A stretch of 64,000 nucleotides of DNA from Legionella sp. (GCA_017306715.1 JAFKHV010000009.1:40655-104654); one strand, 5' to 3'; numbered from the stretch's first letter, positions 1 to 9,196 are shown. Notes: a model not told the origin generated them from the sequence alone. Numbers and translations: made by a program.

Positions 1-1
1 T

Positions 2-538
2 ACTCTTGCGCAAAATTTCGCAGCACCGGTTATTACACAAATGCCCAGTGTGGCCAATTCGTTTTGGCACACGACCGAAGCATTGCATATTCCCTTAATT
101 CGCTATCAAGCAGGAGAGGCCTTACGGCTCAATGAACCGGCTATCCTCACCGGCTTACAAGGAATCAGACAAGTGCTGCGTGCTTTAACTATGTTGCCGC
201 TAGGTCATGCGGAGGAAACCAGTTTTATTCCTATATTTTCCGAAAGCCAAGAATGGGTTTACTCCCATGTGAGTGGGATGCTGGCAAGTCATGTAGAGCT
301 TGGGCAGCTGATTCATCGGCAGGATGTTCTGGGGATGGTGAGCGACCCACTGGGAGTGAACACAACACAACCTGTACGTGCAGCAATGGATGGTATTGTG
401 GTGGGAATCAATCGTCATCCACTCATTCATGAGGGACAAACATTATTTAAAATTGCCTCTTTTTCCGATAATGATCGCGCCGAAACCGCCCTTGAAGCCT
501 GGGGCGATCGTTTGCCTGATGAGTATCATGAGGAGTAA
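2..538 (+). CDS. Succinylglutamate desuccinylase/aspartoacylase-family protein, C-terminal part
   Basis: The reading frame is open from the first bases of the window, so the 5' end of the gene lies outside it. About 178 residues remain. The C-terminal segment GIVVGINRHPLIHEGQTLF is the small beta domain typical of AstE/AspA-type zinc deacylases, where a flat-barrel domain follows the carboxypeptidase-like catalytic core. The zinc ligands of the core are not visible because that part is missing. The family removes acyl groups from amino-acid amides, but the substrate cannot be read from this fragment. The stop lies inside the start region of the next gene, so the two are probably co-transcribed. 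The family call is fairly firm; the substrate is unknown. Confidence 0.7.
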   Translation, partial: TLAQNFAAPVITQMPSVANSFWHTTEALHIPLIRYQAGEALRLNEPAILTGLQGIRQVLRALTMLPLGHAEETSFIPIFSESQEWVYSHVSGMLASHVELGQLIHRQDVLGMVSDPLGVNTTQPVRAAMDGIVVGINRHPLIHEGQTLFKIASFSDNDRAETALEAWGDRLPDEYHEE

Positions 539-1811
539 TTACACGGCAATCAGCATTCGTGGTTGGCTCATCTGGTTTCTATGTGCCCTTTTTTTTCTTT
601 ATGAATTTTTATTACGGACCATTCTAGGAACTTTTCAAATACCATTGAGTCATCAGCTGCAGCTATCACCGGTCGAGTTCGCACTGGTGAGTGGCACGGT
701 ATACCAAGTAGTTTACAGTTTAATGCAAATTCCCGTGGGTTTTATTTCTTACCGTTATGGTCTAAGAAAATCGTTACTCCTTGCTATTACCGTGTGTGCT
801 TTGGCGAACCTAGGTTTCAGCTTAGTGCAAAATTTTCCCACCGCATTACTGTTGCGTGCCCTAATGGGCTTGGGCTCTTCGTTCGGATTCATCTGTTTGT
901 TGGTAGCCGTTTATGATTGGTTTCCAAGAAAAAATTGTGCTTTTATGATTGGCCTTTCCCAGTTTATCGGTACTTTAGGGCCCATGCTTGCTGCGGGTCC
1001 AGTAAATGCTTTAGAGGCAAATGGTCTAATCACTTGGCGGGAAATGTTTCTTCTGCTCTCTATTGTGGGAGCACTATTGGCCATTGCGGTCGTAATACTC
1101 ATTCATAATCGCCAAGATACCCGCAATGATTATTATATCCTAACCCCACGTCCTGCCTCATTAACATCGGCTTTTTCTCATTTATTAAGGCAGCCCCAAA
1201 TTTGGTGGATTGGATTTTATTCTTCAAGCGTCTATTTTGCTTTGGAATATCTTTCTGCGAATGAAGGAATTTCTTTTTTAACCATGAAAGGTTTTGATTC
1301 GGTGTTCTCGGCTTACTTGATTACGTTGGCTTGGCTGGGATATGCAATCGGTTGTCCCGTTATCGGTTATTTATCCGATCGCCTCCAAAAACGTAAACCT
1401 TTAATGCTGGCGTGCTCTTTGCTGATCATTATCAATTTAGTGTTGATTATTTTTGTACCTGCACCACCTGCTGCGATGATTCTTTGCTTTATTTTATTGG
1501 GAATTGGTGCCAGTGGGCAAAGTCTGGGTTTCGCCATTATCAGCGAACATTGTGATAGTCGTTACCTGGCTGTCGGTTTAGCGTTTAATAACACTCTGAT
1601 TATGACGGTGGGTGCATTTAATGCACCAATGACCGGTTATTTGCTCAGCACGACTTCAGAAGCTCCCACATTAATTCTCTATCAGCACGCTTTTACACTG
1701 ATGCTGATGCTTGCAGTTCCTAGTGTGCTGTTGGTTCTCTTCTTCATTAAAGAAACCTTTTGTAAGCCTGTTCATTCCCTTACGCAATTAATACGTGGGA
1801 CAAATAAATGA
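519..1811 (+). CDS. MFS transporter
   Basis: This is a major facilitator superfamily permease of about 430 residues with twelve predicted hydrophobic helices. The loop between helices 2 and 3 contains GFISYRYGLRKSLLLA, the usual motif A (GxxxDRxGRR) in diverged form, and a second copy (GYLSDRLQKRKPLMLA) follows the central loop, as expected for the duplicated MFS fold. The open frame extends upstream to 378, but the hydrophobic N-terminus fits a start at 519 or 528, both overlapping the end of the preceding deacylase gene. No strong ribosome binding site decides between them, and translational coupling is likely. Legionella species carry many such permeases (the Pht amino-acid and nucleoside group, siderophore transporters); the substrate here cannot be assigned. 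Confidence 0.8.
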   Translation: MSIMRSNYTAISIRGWLIWFLCALFFLYEFLLRTILGTFQIPLSHQLQLSPVEFALVSGTVYQVVYSLMQIPVGFISYRYGLRKSLLLAITVCALANLGFSLVQNFPTALLLRALMGLGSSFGFICLLVAVYDWFPRKNCAFMIGLSQFIGTLGPMLAAGPVNALEANGLITWREMFLLLSIVGALLAIAVVILIHNRQDTRNDYYILTPRPASLTSAFSHLLRQPQIWWIGFYSSSVYFALEYLSANEGISFLTMKGFDSVFSAYLITLAWLGYAIGCPVIGYLSDRLQKRKPLMLACSLLIIINLVLIIFVPAPPAAMILCFILLGIGASGQSLGFAIISEHCDSRYLAVGLAFNNTLIMTVGAFNAPMTGYLLSTTSEAPTLILYQHAFTLMLMLAVPSVLLVLFFIKETFCKPVHSLTQLIRGTNK

Positions 1812-1871
1812 GTGTATTATCCTGCTTATACACCGATTTAGTGACTCTAATCTGCCATTAAATTTCAAAAT

Positions 1872-1900
1872 TTGTTTTTTGAATTAACGTATAGTAAAAT
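1872..1900 (+). promoter_or_regulatory. Predicted sigma-70 promoter
   Basis: TTGTTT at 1872-1877 and TAAAAT at 1895-1900 are separated by 17 bases in an AT-rich gap. They lie 67 bases upstream of the ATG of the gene at 1967. This is a pattern match only. Confidence 0.4.
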
Positions 1901-1966
1901 CTTTAATCTTTTGATTGCCCTCTTGACTGAGGATAGTTCAGGTCGACAATTGCACTAAGGTGAAAC

Positions 1967-2725
1967 ATGTCCATATTCAATCCTTTTAACGAACTGAATG
2001 AAACGTCTCGATATCCACATGCGCGAAGTTATAGTTCAACATTTGGACAAAAGTTGTGGGATGCGTTCAAAGCATTTTATGGCGATTTTTTTTACGACCC
2101 TATCAAACCCAAAGCACGCCAGGCTAAACCGAAGCCTTCTGATAATTTTCATCTAGGAATTTTTGATTATTGTACCGGATTGATTTTATACCCGTTAACT
2201 CTATTGGCATTTGCAGGAGTTAGAGAATTTAATAATACTTGGGGGAAAATTTTTTCGGGTATTTTCTTATTGGCTCTTTCGCTACCACGGCTTGCTGTCG
2301 CCTTGTCTCTGACTTTAGCATCTCTGCCTTTTGTCCTCATTGCTCATTCTGTTTATCGTGTTAAGGGAAATAAACTAAAAAATATTATTAACGACTACCA
2401 TGTTGAAGGTTCCTCCTTAGGTCAATTATTAGAGATGAATGAAACTCCGTTAAGTACTGAGTGTGCGACGGAGAAAACATTTCACAGTGATACGAAAAAA
2501 TTTACAATCTCCTTTTTTCATCCTGATGAGGCATCGAGAAGAGTAGATCTCACCTTAGATTTGCTCGATAGAAGCGATTTTAAACGATTCAGAGCGTTAA
2601 AAAGATTAAATATTGGCGATCTACAGGGGGAAATAGAGCGCGAGGAACTCAGGGATCCTGAAAAGGATGAAGCGATTCAACGACAGCGGACAGATCAGGG
2701 CATCGCATATACTATCAACTACTAA
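1967..2725 (+). CDS. Hypothetical protein with central hydrophobic hairpin
   Basis: A 252-residue protein of no family I recognise. It starts at an ATG preceded by AAGGTG at a reasonable distance. The N-terminal 60 residues are polar and aromatic-rich. Residues of about 60-140 contain two or three hydrophobic stretches (a first near GLILYPLTLLAF, then a long one through FSGIFLLALSLPRLAVALSL) and the last 110 residues are charged and probably helical. A soluble head, a membrane hairpin and a charged tail is a layout found in many Legionella proteins delivered to host membranes, but that is inference. The gene has its own predicted promoter. Its last 11 bases overlap the convergent gene on the other strand. 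Confidence 0.6.
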   Translation: MSIFNPFNELNETSRYPHARSYSSTFGQKLWDAFKAFYGDFFYDPIKPKARQAKPKPSDNFHLGIFDYCTGLILYPLTLLAFAGVREFNNTWGKIFSGIFLLALSLPRLAVALSLTLASLPFVLIAHSVYRVKGNKLKNIINDYHVEGSSLGQLLEMNETPLSTECATEKTFHSDTKKFTISFFHPDEASRRVDLTLDLLDRSDFKRFRALKRLNIGDLQGEIEREELRDPEKDEAIQRQRTDQGIAYTINY

Positions 2726-4055
2726 GTTTCAAAGGTAATGAGGCACTATTTCCTCTTAGTTCTTTAATTTTCTTTTCGATGAGATGAACGGTTGCGGTTT
2801 TACCATAAGCGCCCGCAAAGATGGAATTATGGCGATGCAATTTGAATATCGCTCGCTTTTTAGCTTCCTCAAGAATCCTAATTTGCTCCTCATCTCGCAA
2901 ACCCTCAATTTGAGCAAATAACTTGTTTACCGCCAGACTGCGTATCTGCTTTATTGCATGAGACCAGGAGGATGTTTGCTGGATTCCAAAAAAGCGGTCT
3001 AACTTAGGATTTTGGTGAGTATTATATATATCGTCATAAAGAATAAGGGCATCAAAGTAGTTGCTCATCTCTTCAAAATTTAATCCTTGAAAATAGTCCA
3101 CAACTTTTAATAAACGTGCACTTTTTTTTGCTGTATGGCAAGCTTGAGTGATTTCCTGTAAATCCAAAACATTTTGAATAAACGGCGTCTTTACTGTTGA
3201 GTAAGGTTGAATAAATGCCTCATCGGTAGTTTTTTGCCCCATGGGCATGGAAGAGCACTTTTCGGATTGCAGCTGTTCTAAATATCCTAAAATCTGTGCA
3301 GAGGACATATTCATATCCAATATTTTCCGCAGCAATTTTACGCGCAGCTCAGGTCGTTCAACATAAGTACGCACTAACTCATAACCATAATCAGGAACCG
3401 CCATCAGTGCAATTAAATTACTCTGAGGTAGCTGATTAAAGGTCTGTGCTAATGCGGTTCCTATCTCGTTCACGGATGCATGGTTAAGAGCCGCCTCAAT
3501 GGGCGGATTCCTGTCGGGGGTTAACCAATTGTTCATTTGCGACCAGGCGTCTTGATGAAAATGGATAATTAAATCATCGGGTTGAACTTGCGCTTTAAAG
3601 CGTCTAATACTTTTTTTCCCTTCGGTACTGAATTGATGTTTTAACGCTCCCGTATTTTTATTAACAATGGCAATAGCCTGCCTGCCCTGCAAACAGAAGA
3701 AAGCTTGATAGTTACCGTTTTTTTGTCTATACAGCGCGCTAACAGCAACATTCTCCAAATTTTTTCTTTGCAAAATTTGGTACATATCTTGAGGTCGCGA
3801 TTCATATTGATGCACCAGTTGTGTTTCTAACTGTACATATGGCGTGCTCAACTCTGCTTCATCCTCGGCCCTGATAGTGGATACCATAACAAGACCTGAG
3901 CGTATTAGATATTTATCGTTTACATAGCGTAGCGCGACAAAGGCATCACCTTGAGTACCCGGTCGTGTGATAACTGATGCGTGATGATAGGGAACAATAC
4001 AAAGACTTTCGGTTTGCGATTGACTTTGAACCTTTATCGCTTGATAGTCGGGCAT
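2715..4055 (-). CDS. Hypothetical protein, candidate effector
   Basis: A 446-residue protein with no recognised enzyme motif. The frame can be extended to a TTG at 4070, but the ATG at 4055 is preferred; neither has a clear ribosome binding site. The N-terminal half is mixed and beta-rich. The C-terminal half is strongly helical and ends with a glutamate-rich patch (GLRDEEQIRILEEAKK) followed by a short motif with HRHNSIFAGAYGKTATVHLIEKKI. I remember similar terminal blocks (a basic HR pair, an aromatic-glycine turn, then an amphipathic helix) from several Legionella proteins of unknown function, and glutamate clusters near the C-terminus are common in Dot/Icm substrates. Function unknown; the effector label is inference. 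Confidence 0.55.
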   Translation of the reverse strand: MPDYQAIKVQSQSQTESLCIVPYHHASVITRPGTQGDAFVALRYVNDKYLIRSGLVMVSTIRAEDEAELSTPYVQLETQLVHQYESRPQDMYQILQRKNLENVAVSALYRQKNGNYQAFFCLQGRQAIAIVNKNTGALKHQFSTEGKKSIRRFKAQVQPDDLIIHFHQDAWSQMNNWLTPDRNPPIEAALNHASVNEIGTALAQTFNQLPQSNLIALMAVPDYGYELVRTYVERPELRVKLLRKILDMNMSSAQILGYLEQLQSEKCSSMPMGQKTTDEAFIQPYSTVKTPFIQNVLDLQEITQACHTAKKSARLLKVVDYFQGLNFEEMSNYFDALILYDDIYNTHQNPKLDRFFGIQQTSSWSHAIKQIRSLAVNKLFAQIEGLRDEEQIRILEEAKKRAIFKLHRHNSIFAGAYGKTATVHLIEKKIKELRGNSASLPLKLSS

Positions 4056-4164
4056 AAAAACACCATACAACTTACTGCATACTTTATAATATATATGTTA
4101 TCCCTTTTTGTGTAAAAATCAACCACAAATGAGTTGGTTTGAAGAAAATATCCCGTTGTAACAA

Positions 4165-4206
4165 GAGATCAACCAGAGCAGCCTCATTGGGTTACAGGCT
4201 CTGGTT
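4165..4206 (-). terminator. Inverted repeat downstream of hslO
   Basis: AACCAGAGC at 4171-4179 pairs perfectly with GCTCTGGTT at 4198-4206 around an 18-base loop, just past the hslO stop codon. The U-tract that would follow on the minus strand is weak, so termination may be inefficient or rho-assisted. Confidence 0.45.
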
Positions 4207-4220
4207 ACAGATATAATGAA

Positions 4221-5078
4221 TTAACTTTTTTGCCGGCGAAACAATAAAGCAACATCAATCGCGTCAAAGGTATAGGTTTTATTGCAAAAATCGCAGCGAA
4301 TATCTATTTTACCCTGTTGCTCCGTTAAGAGTTCGGTTGCATCCTGTTCACCAATAACCAGTAACGCTTGTTGCATTTTTTCAGGTGTACAGCGGCATTT
4401 GAATTCGGTGTGACGACTATCGAAAACGCGAACTTCTTCTTCATGATACAGACGATGCAGCAGGGTATGATTGCCAAGATGAAGCAATTCCTCATCAGTA
4501 ACTGTTTGACCGAGTTGTACCGCGTAGGACCAAAAATTCTCCCGCTCCTCACTTTCTTTTCCGGGAAGCAACTGTAAGAGTATTCCTGCAGCCGCATCAT
4601 TGCCTACGGTTAACCACACCTTAGTAGAAATCTGTTCGGATTGGGCAAAGTATTCCATTAGATTCTGTGCCATGGAACGATGCTGGATGGGCACTAGGCT
4701 TTGATAATTTTGCGTTTGACTATCTTGTTGTAAGGTTAAAACGAGTTGGCCATCTAAATATGCTTGCTGATATTCTTCATCGGATAGCATTTCTGCATAC
4801 TTGGCCATCGCACGCACCTGTAATTGATCGTTTGTTTGCACAATTAACAGCGGTATCGCATCACTACCTTGAAATTGTAAGGTCAGTGACCCTTCAAATT
4901 TAATACTAGAGGCCAATAGTAAGCATGAAACTAAAGCTTCACCCAGCATTTTGCGCACGGCCGCTGGATAGTTTCTTTGTTCTATTATTTCTTGGAACGT
5001 TCGATTTAAATGGACTATTTGCCCACGTATTGGTGCATGCTCAAAAATGAATCGCTGAAGACTATCGTATTCTGTCAT
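4221..5078 (-). CDS. hslO: Hsp33 redox-regulated holdase chaperone
   Basis: This 285-residue protein is Hsp33, a cytosolic chaperone that is inactive when reduced and zinc-bound and becomes a holdase for unfolding proteins during oxidative stress combined with heat. The decisive feature is the C-terminal zinc switch: CRC at residues 228-230 and CDFC at 262-265, matching the family CxC...CxxC spacing. The N-terminal domain carries the typical family segments around ALVSCLLLASSIKFEGSLTL and the middle region around GNDAAAGILLQLLPG. Length is normal for the family (about 290). The ATG start at 5078 is supported by conserved N-terminal sequence. It is a single-gene unit with an inverted repeat after its stop. 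Confidence 0.95.
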   Translation of the reverse strand: MTEYDSLQRFIFEHAPIRGQIVHLNRTFQEIIEQRNYPAAVRKMLGEALVSCLLLASSIKFEGSLTLQFQGSDAIPLLIVQTNDQLQVRAMAKYAEMLSDEEYQQAYLDGQLVLTLQQDSQTQNYQSLVPIQHRSMAQNLMEYFAQSEQISTKVWLTVGNDAAAGILLQLLPGKESEERENFWSYAVQLGQTVTDEELLHLGNHTLLHRLYHEEEVRVFDSRHTEFKCRCTPEKMQQALLVIGEQDATELLTEQQGKIDIRCDFCNKTYTFDAIDVALLFRRQKS

Positions 5079-5198
5079 AAGGCCGCTCTTATTAAAGTGA
5101 GTACGTATGATTTTAACACATTTTTTGCTTTTTTTTCCTGGAGAAAAATGGTTACTGGGCTATGCTTTAATAACCACCTATTCATTTAAGGAACAGCC

Positions 5199-5354
5199 AT
5201 GATTAATGAAGATTTGCTTACTCCTCTGAAAAGAAAACTTGATAAAGTTGTGTTAGGAATCGAAGATGAAGATCAAACTCACGATGAACGAAAATTAGAA
5301 TTTTTAGAAATTGATACTGAAGAAGAATATGACGTTGAACGTTCGATGAATTAA
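5199..5354 (+). CDS. Small acidic protein upstream of rep
   Basis: An open frame of 51 codons starts at an ATG with AAGGAA six bases upstream, a good ribosome binding site. The product is highly acidic, with clusters such as GIEDEDQTHDE and DTEEEYDVE, and has no signal peptide or membrane segment. The stop is 56 bases before the rep start, so it may be co-transcribed with rep. I do not recognise the family. The ribosome binding site, the coding-like codon use and the position between two housekeeping genes support it as real, but nothing in it indicates a function. Confidence 0.55.
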   Translation: MINEDLLTPLKRKLDKVVLGIEDEDQTHDERKLEFLEIDTEEEYDVERSMN

Positions 5355-5410
5355 TAGTTGCTTCAGACGCTTCAAAACGCAATAATCGCTCTTTTGAGCG
5401 AGATTCTACA

Positions 5411-7426
5411 ATGCTGAACAGCCAACAGATGGCAGCAGTAAAATATATCGATGGACCGCTCTTGGTTTTGGCTGGCGCAGGAAGCGGCAAAACACGCGTT
5501 ATCACCCAAAAAATTGGCTACCTTATAAACGACTGCGGCTATCTCCCTACCTCCGTTTGTGCCGTTACGTTTACAAATAAGGCAGCCAATGAAATGCGTG
5601 AACGGGTAGCAGGCGTTCTTCCCGCCCCGCAACGTCGTGGTCTCAAAATCGCCACCTTTCATACGTTGGGCCTAACCATAATCAAACGTAATTTGGCCCA
5701 GTGCTCGCTGAAAAAGGGATTCTCCATTTTCGATAGTGAAGATGCGATGCAAATCATTCGTGGTTTTCTCCCGGCAAACAAAGCGACTGACCGCGAAGTG
5801 GTTAGCAAAATTCAAAATCATATTTCACGTTGGAAAAATGATTTGCTCGCCCCAGATGACGTACTGCGACAAAAGTGTGATCTACCACTGTTTGAAGAGG
5901 CAGCAATGCTCTATCCCCGTTACGAGCAAGCGCTCAATGCCTATAATGCCGTAGATTTTGATGACCTGATTCGGCTGCCCGTGGTGCTCTTAACTGACCA
6001 TGCAGAAATTCGCGAACACTGGCAAAATAAAATACGTCATCTCTTAGTCGACGAATATCAAGATTCCAATACCAGTCAATATCTTCTGGTTAAATTGCTC
6101 ACCGGAGTTCGCGCGCGTTTTACGGTCGTGGGGGATGATGATCAGTCTATTTATGCCTGGCGAGGTGCACGCCCGGAAAATTTACAGCAATTACAGTTAG
6201 ATTATCCCCATTTAAAAATGATTAAACTAGAGCAAAATTACCGTTCCACGAATATCATTTTAAACGCGGCGAACCATTTGATTGCGCACAATCAGCATTT
6301 ATTTGAAAAGAACTTATGGAGTGATCTTGGGCAAGGTGAATTGTTACGTGTAATCCGGTGTAAAGACGAACAAGATGAGGCGGAGCAAGTTGTCACCGAT
6401 TTGATTAGCCACAGGATGAGACAAGGAACCCAGTATGGTGAATATGCAATCCTTTATCGCGGCAATCATCAATCCCGAATCTTTGAAAAAGTTTTACGTC
6501 ACTACGGTATTCCCTATCGTATCAGTGGGGGGCAGTCCTGGTTCGCAAAAACTGAGGTGAAAGATGCGTTTGCTTATCTCAAATTACTATGTAATGAAGC
6601 AGATGACGCGGCTTTTCTGCGAGTAATTAATACGCCAAAAAGAGGAATTGGAGAAAGTAGCTTAGATGCCTTAGGGAAATATGCTCAGCGACGCGGGATA
6701 AATTTGTATATGGCCGCCGATCATTTAGCCTTATCTGAACATTTAGCGGATAAACCACGGCAGGCATTAAGCCAATTTAAACAATGGTTTGAAAAAATAA
6801 AATCACAACTCACGCAGGGTAGTAATCCTGTTGAGCATCTTAAGACCCTGGTAGAAGAAAGTGGTTACGAAGCCCATGTTTACGAACAATGTGACACACC
6901 CGCGAAAGCACAAAAGAAAATGGATAATGTGTGGGAGTTGATTGACTGGGTCGGTCGGCTCTTAGATAAAAAACCCGATAGTACACTTGCTGATATCATT
7001 AATAAACTAATCCTTATTGATATTCTTGAACAAGCTGATGATTTACAACAAGATAAAGTACAGCTGCTCACCTTACATGCTGCTAAGGGGTTGGAATTCC
7101 CTTATGTGTACCTTGTTGGAATGGAGGAGGAATTGCTTCCGCATCGAGTCAGTATCGATGAGGAGCAGATTGAAGAGGAGCGACGATTAGCTTATGTAGG
7201 CATTACTCGTGCCCAAAAAGCACTCTGTTTTACTCTTGCCAATCAACGTAAACGTGCGGGTGAACTTCAAGATTGTCTTCCGAGCCGTTTTTTAGAGGAG
7301 CTACCTGCGCAGTATCTCGAATGGTACGGCAAAAATGTGGCGCGCTGTGAGGAGCGCTCAAAAAATTTGGCGAAATCGCATTTGGCTGGGATAAAAAATC
7401 TATTGGGACAATTGACCCAAGAATAA
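5411..7426 (+). CDS. rep: ATP-dependent DNA helicase Rep
   Basis: A 671-residue superfamily 1A 3'-5' DNA helicase. The Q motif (NSQQMAAV) is followed by Walker A GAGSGKT at residues 22-28, motif Ia AVTFTNKAANEM, the DEYQD Walker B box, motif III VVGDDDQSIYAWRGA, and the C-terminal motifs VQLLTLHAAKGLEF and RRLAYVGITRA. The sequence follows E. coli Rep more closely than UvrD, notably through RGLKIATFHTLGLTIIKR and IRHLLVDEYQDSNTSQY, and the length is that of Rep (about 670). Rep clears protein roadblocks ahead of the replisome and helps restart forks. The ATG at 5411 is the natural start at the Q motif. No truncation or frameshift is seen. Confidence 0.95.
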   Translation: MLNSQQMAAVKYIDGPLLVLAGAGSGKTRVITQKIGYLINDCGYLPTSVCAVTFTNKAANEMRERVAGVLPAPQRRGLKIATFHTLGLTIIKRNLAQCSLKKGFSIFDSEDAMQIIRGFLPANKATDREVVSKIQNHISRWKNDLLAPDDVLRQKCDLPLFEEAAMLYPRYEQALNAYNAVDFDDLIRLPVVLLTDHAEIREHWQNKIRHLLVDEYQDSNTSQYLLVKLLTGVRARFTVVGDDDQSIYAWRGARPENLQQLQLDYPHLKMIKLEQNYRSTNIILNAANHLIAHNQHLFEKNLWSDLGQGELLRVIRCKDEQDEAEQVVTDLISHRMRQGTQYGEYAILYRGNHQSRIFEKVLRHYGIPYRISGGQSWFAKTEVKDAFAYLKLLCNEADDAAFLRVINTPKRGIGESSLDALGKYAQRRGINLYMAADHLALSEHLADKPRQALSQFKQWFEKIKSQLTQGSNPVEHLKTLVEESGYEAHVYEQCDTPAKAQKKMDNVWELIDWVGRLLDKKPDSTLADIINKLILIDILEQADDLQQDKVQLLTLHAAKGLEFPYVYLVGMEEELLPHRVSIDEEQIEEERRLAYVGITRAQKALCFTLANQRKRAGELQDCLPSRFLEELPAQYLEWYGKNVARCEERSKNLAKSHLAGIKNLLGQLTQE

Positions 7427-7454
7427 TAAATTGGTTATCTGCTTCAGTTAACCT

Positions 7455-7469
7455 CTCTATAATATAGAG
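7455..7469 (+). promoter_or_regulatory. Palindrome overlapping a -10 box at the start of an efflux gene
   Basis: CTCTATA and TATAGAG form a perfect 7-1-7 palindrome whose right end is three bases before the ATG at 7473. It contains a TATAAT box at 7458-7463. Transcription from it would begin almost at the start codon, giving a leaderless or nearly leaderless mRNA. The symmetry could be a repressor operator. Confidence 0.35.
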
Positions 7470-7472
7470 CCT

Positions 7473-8852
7473 ATGAAAAAAAATCTGATTTTATTGATTG
7501 TTTCTTTTGCGATGTTTATGGAGTCGATTGATACGACTATCCTAAACACGGCAATTCCCATGATGGCTAAAAGTTTGCGCGTTAATCCTGTGGATTTAAA
7601 AATAGCTTTAATTAGTTATTTAGTAAGTCTGGCTATTTTTATTCCCATCAGCGGCTGGATTGCTGATAAGTATGGAATCAAAAAAGTATTTACTGTAGCT
7701 TTAGGTATTTTTACATTAAGTTCCATCTGGTGTGGATTTACTCATAGTTTACCTGCTTTAATTTGTGCACGCATCATCCAAGGGCTGGGTGGTTCTTTAA
7801 CTATGCCCGTAGGTAGATTAATCGTCTTACGTACCAGCCAGCGTCATGAGTTGATTTCTAAAATGAATTTTGTGGTCATGGTTGCCTCGTTTGGTCTCAT
7901 GCTGGGGCCACTTTTAGGCGGCGTTATCACGCAGCATTTCTCCTGGCGCTGGATTTTTTGGGTTAATGCACCATTTGGAATATTGGCTATTGTCCTCTCC
8001 GTAAAACTTTTACCCAAAATGCCGCCACGTTTCGTACCACCTTTAGATAAAACAGGTTTTATTTTATTTGGTAGCGGTTTGGCGTTGCTTACTTTTGGCC
8101 TGTCGTTGTTAAGTGAGAGCGGGGTTAATCCCTTGCTCACCAGCCTCTTGATTATTTTTGCCTTATGCCTTCTTTTAATTTATGCTTTTCATTCGCGCGG
8201 AAAAACGCACCCCATACTAAAAGTTGAACTATTTAAAATTCGTACCTTTGGTATTTCAGTAATCAGTAACTTAATTACCCGCTTAAGTTTCGGTGGCACA
8301 CCTTTCTTATTGCCTTTGATGTTGCAAACAAGCTTACATTATTCGGCGCAGCTTGCAGGAATACTCTTAACTCCTATTGCATTAGGTATTTTAATCGTGA
8401 AGCCTATATCCGTATATGTGTTGCGTTTTTTCGGTTACAAACGCCTGTTGTTATTAAATACGATGATGGTCAGTTTCATTTTGGGAGTATTTTGCTTTAT
8501 TAATCAATCAACCCCATCGTTCATGATTGCCGTCATGACCTTAATGCTGGGTATCTTTATATCGATGCAATTTACCGCGATGAATTCACTGGCCTATGCT
8601 AATATTTCGGAAGAAGATGCCAGTGCCGCAACAAGCATTATGAGCACCGCACAGCAATTGGCGCAAAGTTTTGGCGTAGCAGTATCTGCTTTGTTGTTAA
8701 CGATTTATTCACCGACACATCAATTAACTATTGCTCTATTTCAAAAAACGTTTTTGACGCTTGCATTATTAACCCTCATATCAGCAAGTATTTTTTTCCT
8801 ATTGAAGCCACACGATGGGCAAGAGCTCATCCATCCACCTCCTGAGTTTTAG
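7473..8852 (+). CDS. DHA2-family MFS drug efflux transporter (MdtD-like)
   Basis: A 459-residue permease of the drug:H+ antiporter-2 branch. The first helix carries MESIDTTILNTAIPMM, the family signature (MxxLDxTIVNVALP), and the loop after helix 2 has GWIADKYGIKK (motif A). The segment ARIIQGLGGSLTMPVGRL matches motif B and is very like E. coli MdtD/YegB, as is the overall length. About fourteen hydrophobic segments can be counted. It should sit in the inner membrane and export a drug or metabolite using the proton gradient; the substrate is unknown. A palindrome covers the promoter and translation start region, which suggests repressor control. It follows rep by 46 bases, so readthrough from rep is possible. 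Confidence 0.85.
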   Translation: MKKNLILLIVSFAMFMESIDTTILNTAIPMMAKSLRVNPVDLKIALISYLVSLAIFIPISGWIADKYGIKKVFTVALGIFTLSSIWCGFTHSLPALICARIIQGLGGSLTMPVGRLIVLRTSQRHELISKMNFVVMVASFGLMLGPLLGGVITQHFSWRWIFWVNAPFGILAIVLSVKLLPKMPPRFVPPLDKTGFILFGSGLALLTFGLSLLSESGVNPLLTSLLIIFALCLLLIYAFHSRGKTHPILKVELFKIRTFGISVISNLITRLSFGGTPFLLPLMLQTSLHYSAQLAGILLTPIALGILIVKPISVYVLRFFGYKRLLLLNTMMVSFILGVFCFINQSTPSFMIAVMTLMLGIFISMQFTAMNSLAYANISEEDASAATSIMSTAQQLAQSFGVAVSALLLTIYSPTHQLTIALFQKTFLTLALLTLISASIFFLLKPHDGQELIHPPPEF

Positions 8853-8979
8853 AGCAGTTTTCTTTGTTTTTTCTCACATAAAAGAGGCATAAAAAAAAAT
8901 TTAAAATAATTAATAAAAAAACAGCACAATTAATATAAATAATGCTACAATGGTATTGTATCAATTTAGGAAGTTTACA

Positions 8980-9186
8980 ATGTCAGAGAAAATACGCGGT
9001 ACCGTTAAGTGGTTCAATGAGTCTAAAGGCTTTGGTTTTTTAGAGAGTGGTGGTCAAGATTACTTTGTACATTTCAGTGCAATTACAGGTAATGGTTTCA
9101 AAACACTGGCTGAAGGCGCAACAGTAATGTTCAAAGCAAGCACAAGCCAAAAAGGACCTCAAGCTGAAGAAGTTGAAGTCGTCTAA
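8980..9186 (+). CDS. Cold-shock domain protein
   Basis: A 68-residue single cold-shock domain protein. It starts [20 protein letters not shown], with RNP1 (KGFGFL) and RNP2 (YFVHFSAI) in the right order and spacing for a five-stranded OB fold that binds single-stranded RNA or DNA. The frame extends back to 8950, but the ATG at 8980 is chosen because TAGGAAG lies six bases upstream and the family always begins here. The upstream 100 bases are extremely AT-rich, which suits a strong promoter. A good hairpin terminator follows the stop. Whether it is cold-induced or constitutive (CspA, CspC or CspD-like) cannot be read from the sequence. Confidence 0.93.
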   Translation: MSEKIRGTVKWFNESKGFGFLESGGQDYFVHFSAITGNGFKTLAEGATVMFKASTSQKGPQAEEVEVV

Positions 9187-9196
9187 ACTATTTTTT

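Noticed and set aside
378..518. N-terminal extension of the first MFS transporter
   Set aside because: The added residues overlap most of the deacylase C-terminus out of frame and are unlike the family N-terminus.
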